Shown piece after piece: positions 59,946-64,000 of a stretch of 64,000 nucleotides of DNA; position 1 is the stretch's first letter, and every line of letters starts with the position of its first letter. The stretch is from contig NZ_QGDL01000002.1 in assembly GCF_003149245.1 (NCBI RefSeq), positions 1 to 64,000 on the forward strand, read 5' to 3'. The notes under the pieces are model-generated. The model did no database searches. It was not told the DNA's origin and saw only the letters and a list, made by a program, of their open reading frames with translations. Both the position numbers and the translations under genes were made by a program. Source of the stretch: Faecalicatena orotica (GTDB lineage: Bacteria > Bacillota > Clostridia > Lachnospirales > Lachnospiraceae).

Positions 59946-60025
59946 CAGATTGAGTGCGGAAGATAATAGTAAATATTTGATATATTTTATGAAAGTGGAA
60001 GGTATTATACGAGGAAGATAAGGTT

Positions 60026-60700
60026 ATGGAATATCTGGTATTAAATAGTTACATAAATTTAGAAAAGAATAAACATAATTGGAAAACAATATTAAAAAAG
60101 ATACCTAGACCCAAAATAGTTTGTTTTTTGATTATGTTAATAAGTGCTTGTTGCACAGTTGCTTTTGCTTTACAAGGTGAAGTATTACTAGAATTTATCA
60201 GCTTCGCTATAGAAATCATTTTTGCAGTAATTATGACTGTTATTATACAAAAGGAGTGTGTTATAAATAGTAATAGGGACATTAAGAAGCAAAATGACAG
60301 ATATGATGAAATAAAAGAATGGTTAAAGAGTATAGGTTTTGAGGAAAAAAATCAAATTAAACAATTATGCCGCCGATGTGAAGTGGAGATTGAAAGTCAC
60401 AAAGAGAAAGAAAGCAAGCGAGAAAAATTCTTAGATAAATTATTTGATTTCTTTTTAATTCCGATTTTTGTAGCCGTGATATCATGGATATTTAATATGG
60501 AAGGTAGCATGTCGGAACAAATAGAGATTGTAACGAAAGTGGGAATAATTGGTATTGTTCTATATGTTTTGCTATATGTCGCTTTAGATTTTTTTAGTCC
60601 TTTTATCGACAAAAAATATATCAAAATGTATGAGATGATAAAGGATATCCAAGGAGTGCTAGATAGAAAGTTTATAATAGAAAATGAAGATATTGTTTGA
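60026..60700 (+). CDS. Hypothetical four-helix membrane protein
   Basis: This is a 224-residue AT-rich gene product with two transmembrane hairpins: about residues 32-50 with 55-75, and about 142-160 with 172-195. They are separated by a charged, probably coiled-coil, cytoplasmic segment (NRDIKKQNDRYDEIKEWLKS and then EIESHKEKESKREKFLDKL). No family is recognised. It ends before a terminator and stands alone. The AT-rich composition links it to the variable region. Small membrane proteins in such places are sometimes abortive-infection effectors, but nothing here proves that. Confidence 0.6.
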   Translation: MEYLVLNSYINLEKNKHNWKTILKKIPRPKIVCFLIMLISACCTVAFALQGEVLLEFISFAIEIIFAVIMTVIIQKECVINSNRDIKKQNDRYDEIKEWLKSIGFEEKNQIKQLCRRCEVEIESHKEKESKREKFLDKLFDFFLIPIFVAVISWIFNMEGSMSEQIEIVTKVGIIGIVLYVLLYVALDFFSPFIDKKYIKMYEMIKDIQGVLDRKFIIENEDIV

Positions 60701-60781
60701 GCTTTTGACATATATTTATGTCAATGCATCTAATATGTTAAATGTGTCACTGTTTGGTAAAATAGTAGAATATTAATAATA

Positions 60782-60832
60782 AAAGTCTGAGAGTTGGAAC
60801 TAATTTTATGTCAGTTCCGGCTCTCGGACTTT
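60782..60832. terminator. Bidirectional terminator between the membrane protein gene and pyrD
   Basis: AAAGTCTGAGAGTTGGAACT (from 60782) pairs with AGTTCCGGCTCTCGGACTTT (60813-60832) with few mismatches. A and T runs flank it on the outer sides. It suits both convergent transcripts. Confidence 0.8.
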
Positions 60833-60873
60833 GAGTTTATGAGAATTTTGGAACTAGTTAAATGTTAAGAAGA

Positions 60874-61776
60874 CTATACTATACCACGTATTTCATCCAA
60901 AGATTCAATATGGTTATCTTTTAGATATTTTTCCATTCCTGCAATGATGTCCAGTGAGATATCCGGTTTCATAAAAGTTCCGGTTCCAATCTGTACCACC
61001 TGGGCACCTGCCATGATGAATTCAATGGCGTCCTGCCATGACGTAATCCCGCCAAGTCCCATAACAGGTATTTTGACAGCCTTACATACCTGATGTACCA
61101 TACGCAGCGCGATTGGTTTAATTGCCGGGCCTGAAAGTCCGGCATACCCATTGTTAAATAACGGTGCCTTTTTCTTTATGTCTATTGCCATAGCAAGGAA
61201 GGTATTGGTAAGGGAGACGCCGTCTGCACCTTCTTCTTCGCACATTCTGGCAAGTGAGACAATATCCTCTGCATTCGGTGAAAGCTTAACTACTAGTTTA
61301 TGTCTGCAGATTTTGCGGACCTCCCGCACCAGTTCGCGTGCGGCTTCTGTTTTTACACCGAAATTCATTCCGCCTTCTTTTACATTAGGGCAGGAGATAT
61401 TCAGTTCTAAAAGATCCAGATGCACATCATTTAACCGCTCCACTCCGCGGTAATAATCTTCTTTTGCATGTCCGCCAAGATTCACGATATTTACAACATT
61501 TTTTTCGTTAATCCAGTCCAGATCTTTTTCGATAAAGGATTCGATTCCCGGATTTTCGAGCCCTACACTGTTCATAATACCGCTTGGGGTCTCCCAGATA
61601 CGTATTCCGTCGTTTCCGCCGTGGGGATGGATCATCATCCCTTTTGAGGAAAGTCCGCCTAACTTCTCAATATCAAAGCATTCTGCCAGTTCTCTTCCAA
61701 AACCGCACGTTCCGGATGCCAGGACTACCGGGTTTTTAAATGCAGCTCCGGCAAACTCTGTTTTTAATCTGCTCAT
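60874..61776 (-). CDS. pyrD: Dihydroorotate dehydrogenase B, catalytic subunit
   Basis: This 300-residue FMN enzyme oxidises dihydroorotate to orotate in pyrimidine synthesis. It is the class 1B type: the catalytic cysteine lies in [15 protein letters not shown], and other signatures are [32 protein letters not shown] and [15 protein letters not shown]. It needs PyrK to pass electrons to NAD+. The pyrK stop and pyrD start abut directly (TAAATG), so translation is coupled. Confidence 0.96.
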   Translation of the reverse strand: MSRLKTEFAGAAFKNPVVLASGTCGFGRELAECFDIEKLGGLSSKGMMIHPHGGNDGIRIWETPSGIMNSVGLENPGIESFIEKDLDWINEKNVVNIVNLGGHAKEDYYRGVERLNDVHLDLLELNISCPNVKEGGMNFGVKTEAARELVREVRKICRHKLVVKLSPNAEDIVSLARMCEEEGADGVSLTNTFLAMAIDIKKKAPLFNNGYAGLSGPAIKPIALRMVHQVCKAVKIPVMGLGGITSWQDAIEFIMAGAQVVQIGTGTFMKPDISLDIIAGMEKYLKDNHIESLDEIRGIV

Positions 61777-62487
61777 TTATGCAAACACCTCACTTCCCAG
61801 AAATACCGGCCCATCTTTACACGCCGTCTTATTTCCGCTTTTCGTCTTACACGTGCATACTTTACACATTCCCATGCCGCATGCCATACGGTTTTCCATA
61901 GATACATACAGTGGCGCCTTTGCATTCAGTTTCATACATTTCTCATATAATACCCTCATCATGATTTCGGGGCCGCAGGCCAGTATGACGTCATAATCCA
62001 GAGGATTAATGGAGTCGGTGATGAAACCTCCGATGTCGATCGTGACATTATCCGCTGTGCTTCTATATTCTTTTTCCAGAACCGCCTGCCCGCTGAATCC
62101 AAGGTAAAGGTCAATCTGGTCACACATTCCGCTTTCCTTGTATTTCTTTGCCGTATAGTAAAATGGTGCGATGCCTACTCCGCCGCCGACCATGGCAACT
62201 CTCCCCTTAATATCCGCCGGAAATCCGTTTCCATATGGCCCCTGCAGAATCAATTCCTCACCCGGCAGCAAATTGCTTATAATTTCAGTGCCTTTTCCAA
62301 CTGTCTTGTAGAGAAAAGATACTTTTTCACCGTCTGCGTCAAATACACTGATTGGCCTTGATAACACCGGATATTCATTCCATCCTCTAAGAAGATAAAA
62401 CTGTCCGGCTTTTACATCATTTTTCTCTTCAGCTTCAATCAGATAAAAATCATCTGACAGCCTTACATTCGTTAATATTTTTCCCAT
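61777..62487 (-). CDS. pyrK: Dihydroorotate dehydrogenase B, electron-transfer subunit
   Basis: This 236-residue subunit carries FAD and a [2Fe-2S] cluster and delivers electrons from PyrD to NAD+. The flavin segment is YPVLSRPISVFD, the nucleotide-binding loop is MVGGGVGIAPFYYTA, and the cluster cysteines are in RMACGMGMCKVCTC and a later TACKDGPVF. It is the middle gene of pyrC-pyrK-pyrD. Confidence 0.95.
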   Translation of the reverse strand: MGKILTNVRLSDDFYLIEAEEKNDVKAGQFYLLRGWNEYPVLSRPISVFDADGEKVSFLYKTVGKGTEIISNLLPGEELILQGPYGNGFPADIKGRVAMVGGGVGIAPFYYTAKKYKESGMCDQIDLYLGFSGQAVLEKEYRSTADNVTIDIGGFITDSINPLDYDVILACGPEIMMRVLYEKCMKLNAKAPLYVSMENRMACGMGMCKVCTCKTKSGNKTACKDGPVFLGSEVFA

Positions 62488-62573
62488 AGCCTCCTGTTTC
62501 AGCAGCTAAGATCATGCCCTTTCAAGACTCTTAGCTGCAAATGCCTCCCTTCTATATATAATACTTCTTGCTA

Positions 62574-63842
62574 CTATTTATCTTCATATACAATTCTGCC
62601 GGCGCAGATTGTATATTTGACCTTGCCATATAGCTCCTCCCCTATAAACGGAGAATTGCAGGATTTAGAATGGAATTTTTCTACCTTCCATTTTTCGAAT
62701 TCATCAAATATAACAATATCGGCAGGCGCACCTTTCGCGATATATCCTACATCCAGCCCATACAGCCTTGCCGGGTTCAGCGTCATTTTTTTCAGCATGT
62801 ATTCCATTGTAAGGATTCCTGTCCGAACCAGATTCGTAATGCCTAAGGCAAGCGATGTCTCTAAGCCAATCAGACCGCTCGGTGCCTGAGTAATCGGTTT
62901 TTCCTTTTCCTCTGTAGAATGGGGGGCATGGTCAGTTGCAATAATCTGAATCGTGCCGTCTTTCAGCCCTTCTAAAATTCCATATCTGTCTTCCTGTGTT
63001 CGCAATGGAGGATTGACCTTGGCCAGTGTCTTTTTTTCAAGTGCCGTTTCCTCAGTCAGGGAAAAATGCTGAGGTGTTGCTTCCGCCCAGACGTCCGCAC
63101 CTAATTTTTGTGCAAGCCTGATATACTCCACAGAAATTCGTGAACTTACATGCTGAATATTGACTCTCGCCCCTGTCTCGAGTGCCAGAAGGCAGTCCCT
63201 TGCTACCATGAGCTGTTCAGACAATGCCATTGCACCACCTATTCCAAGTTCATCTGAAACGGTTCCCTTATTGATTCCCGCCTGAATCACATAATCAGGA
63301 TCTTCTTCATGGAGGCTGACAGGCATTCCTGCATCTCTTGCCTTTGCCATAGCCTCATACATGAGCTTACTGTCTTTAATGGGAATCCCATCATCACTTA
63401 AGCCTGCAGCCCCGGCTTCTTTTAATTCCCGAAAGTCTGTCAGCTCCTGTCCCTGCATTCCTTTTGTCACAGCTGCGACAGACATGACGTGGATACCGGT
63501 CTGCCTCCCTTTTTCAAGAACATACTCAAGAGTCTCTTTATTGTCGACTGTTGGTTTTGTATTTGCCATGCATACTACGGTCGTAAATCCTCCTGATGCA
63601 GCTGCCAAAGCGCCGCTTTCAATATCCTCTTTATATGTCAGACCGGGATCGCGGAAATGGACGTGGATATCAATCAGTCCCGGTGCAACGATTTTTCCTT
63701 CTGCTTCTATAACATGTTCATATTCATTGCTTCTTTTATATTTTCCTAACCCGACAATCTTTCCTTCATCAATCAGAATATCGATGGTTTCATCCATTCC
63801 GCTTTTGGGGTCGATGACCCTGCCGTTTTTGATTAAAATCAC
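62574..63842 (-). CDS. pyrC: Dihydroorotase
   Basis: This 422-residue zinc amidohydrolase closes carbamoyl-aspartate to dihydroorotate. It belongs to the class I type with metal ligands DIHVHFRDPG (about residues 57-66), a carboxylated-lysine region after EDIESGA, and the catalytic Asp in ATDHAPHS (about residue 304). Translation begins at GTG (63842) 8 nt after AGGAGG. That GTG overlaps the stop of the upstream hydrolase gene by 4 bp. pyrK follows after 86 bp. Confidence 0.94.
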   Translation of the reverse strand: MILIKNGRVIDPKSGMDETIDILIDEGKIVGLGKYKRSNEYEHVIEAEGKIVAPGLIDIHVHFRDPGLTYKEDIESGALAAASGGFTTVVCMANTKPTVDNKETLEYVLEKGRQTGIHVMSVAAVTKGMQGQELTDFRELKEAGAAGLSDDGIPIKDSKLMYEAMAKARDAGMPVSLHEEDPDYVIQAGINKGTVSDELGIGGAMALSEQLMVARDCLLALETGARVNIQHVSSRISVEYIRLAQKLGADVWAEATPQHFSLTEETALEKKTLAKVNPPLRTQEDRYGILEGLKDGTIQIIATDHAPHSTEEKEKPITQAPSGLIGLETSLALGITNLVRTGILTMEYMLKKMTLNPARLYGLDVGYIAKGAPADIVIFDEFEKWKVEKFHSKSCNSPFIGEELYGKVKYTICAGRIVYEDK

Positions 63843-64000
63843 TGGTTTTCCCTCCTGATATGTTCATAAATTACTCTTGCCCCATTGCAGATATCATCTA
63901 TCGTGGCAAACTCCATTTTATTATGGCTGATGCCTTTATCACATGGAATAAAAATCATAGCAGTATCACAAATTGCAGCAAATGACATTGCATCATGTCC
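63839..64000 (-). CDS. M20-family amidohydrolase (N-carbamoyl-amino-acid/allantoate hydrolase type), C-terminal part
   Basis: Only the last 53 residues lie in the window: GHDAMSFAAICDTAMIFIPC, then DKGISHNKMEFATIDDI. The GHDA and FIPC...GISH segments are typical of zinc-dependent M20 hydantoinase/carbamoylase proteins such as N-carbamoyl-L-amino-acid hydrolase. The gene is cut at the window edge on its 5' side. The 4-bp overlap with pyrC suggests one operon, so a role in pyrimidine or ureido-compound turnover is plausible. Confidence 0.75.
   Translation of the reverse strand, partial: GHDAMSFAAICDTAMIFIPCDKGISHNKMEFATIDDICNGARVIYEHIRRENQ

Noticed and set aside
60701-60873. Possible small gene between the membrane protein and pyrD
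   Set aside because: Only short frames are seen. The segment is explained by the bidirectional terminator.
1-64000. tRNA, rRNA, CRISPR or IS elements
   Set aside because: No cloverleaf-like sequences with a TTCGA-type arm, no rRNA signatures, no repeat-spacer arrays and no transposase-like frames were recognised. A tRNA scan could not be run.

Overview
The window looks like chromosome of an anaerobic, low-to-middle GC Firmicute of the class Clostridia, most likely a gut Lachnospiraceae (the Dorea / [Clostridium] scindens-hylemonae neighbourhood is plausible but not proven). The reasons are the gene orders DUF951-rpsF-ssb-rpsR and gdpP-rplI-dnaB, strong AGGAGG ribosome sites, a BceRS-BceAB peptide-resistance module, a clostridial 2[4Fe-4S] ferredoxin, a pyrK-pyrD-type pyrimidine operon, a BaiCD/BaiH-like flavoenzyme, and no sign of aerobic respiration.

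Layout. 0.2-6.2 kb (minus strand): a GT51 peptidoglycan transglycosylase, a BceAB-type ABC transporter with its two-component system, and a YbaK-type deacylase. 6.4-14.1 kb (plus): a three-gene LRR / VWA / MoxR-type AAA module, a HAD phosphatase, a PAS-PAS-GGDEF-GAF diguanylate cyclase and a class B sortase. 14.1-15.5 kb: the rpsF-ssb-rpsR operon. 15.7-18.6 kb: a DUF134 protein and an 860-residue fusion of CoA-disulfide reductase, rhodanese, sulfite-reductase-like and ferredoxin domains. 19.3-32.0 kb: a large carbohydrate locus related to the anaerobic L-ascorbate (ula) pathway, with its own HPr and enzyme I, a DeoR-type regulator, and extra creatininase, HAD, uroporphyrinogen-decarboxylase-like and propeller-like genes, but no recognisable UlaD. 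Four sigma-A-like promoters in this locus each carry TCATA-type half-sites phased at about 10 or 20 bp, so it reads as one regulon. 32.2-38.5 kb: an AI-2E-family permease, gdpP, rplI, dnaB, a MerR/RacA-like protein and a ferredoxin. 38.8-44.2 kb: a solitary sugar-binding-type lipoprotein and an AraC regulator with two DNA-binding domains, divergent from an old-yellow-enzyme/SDR pair. 44.3-52.9 kb: a second two-component system, mutS2, an HtrA-like protein that has lost its catalytic triad, a YhaM-type nuclease and rlmD.

52.9-60.8 kb is a variable region between rlmD and the pyrimidine genes. It holds a broken C-terminal tail of RlmD, a visibly AT-rich 1100-residue protein that fuses a PD-(D/E)XK-like domain to a superfamily 1 helicase (a candidate single-gene phage-defence system), a frameshifted pseudogene, a MATE transporter, a DUF1848 radical-SAM-like protein and a four-helix membrane protein. 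60.9-64 kb is pyrD-pyrK-pyrC on the minus strand, with the end of an M20-family amidohydrolase at the window edge.

Three families of short palindromic elements are scattered between genes: a GTTACTGTTCAC-type family (about seven sites), a GGGGTC(A/T)GACCCC family (three sites), and one 21-bp perfect inverted repeat. No tRNA, rRNA, CRISPR array, integrase or IS element was found.
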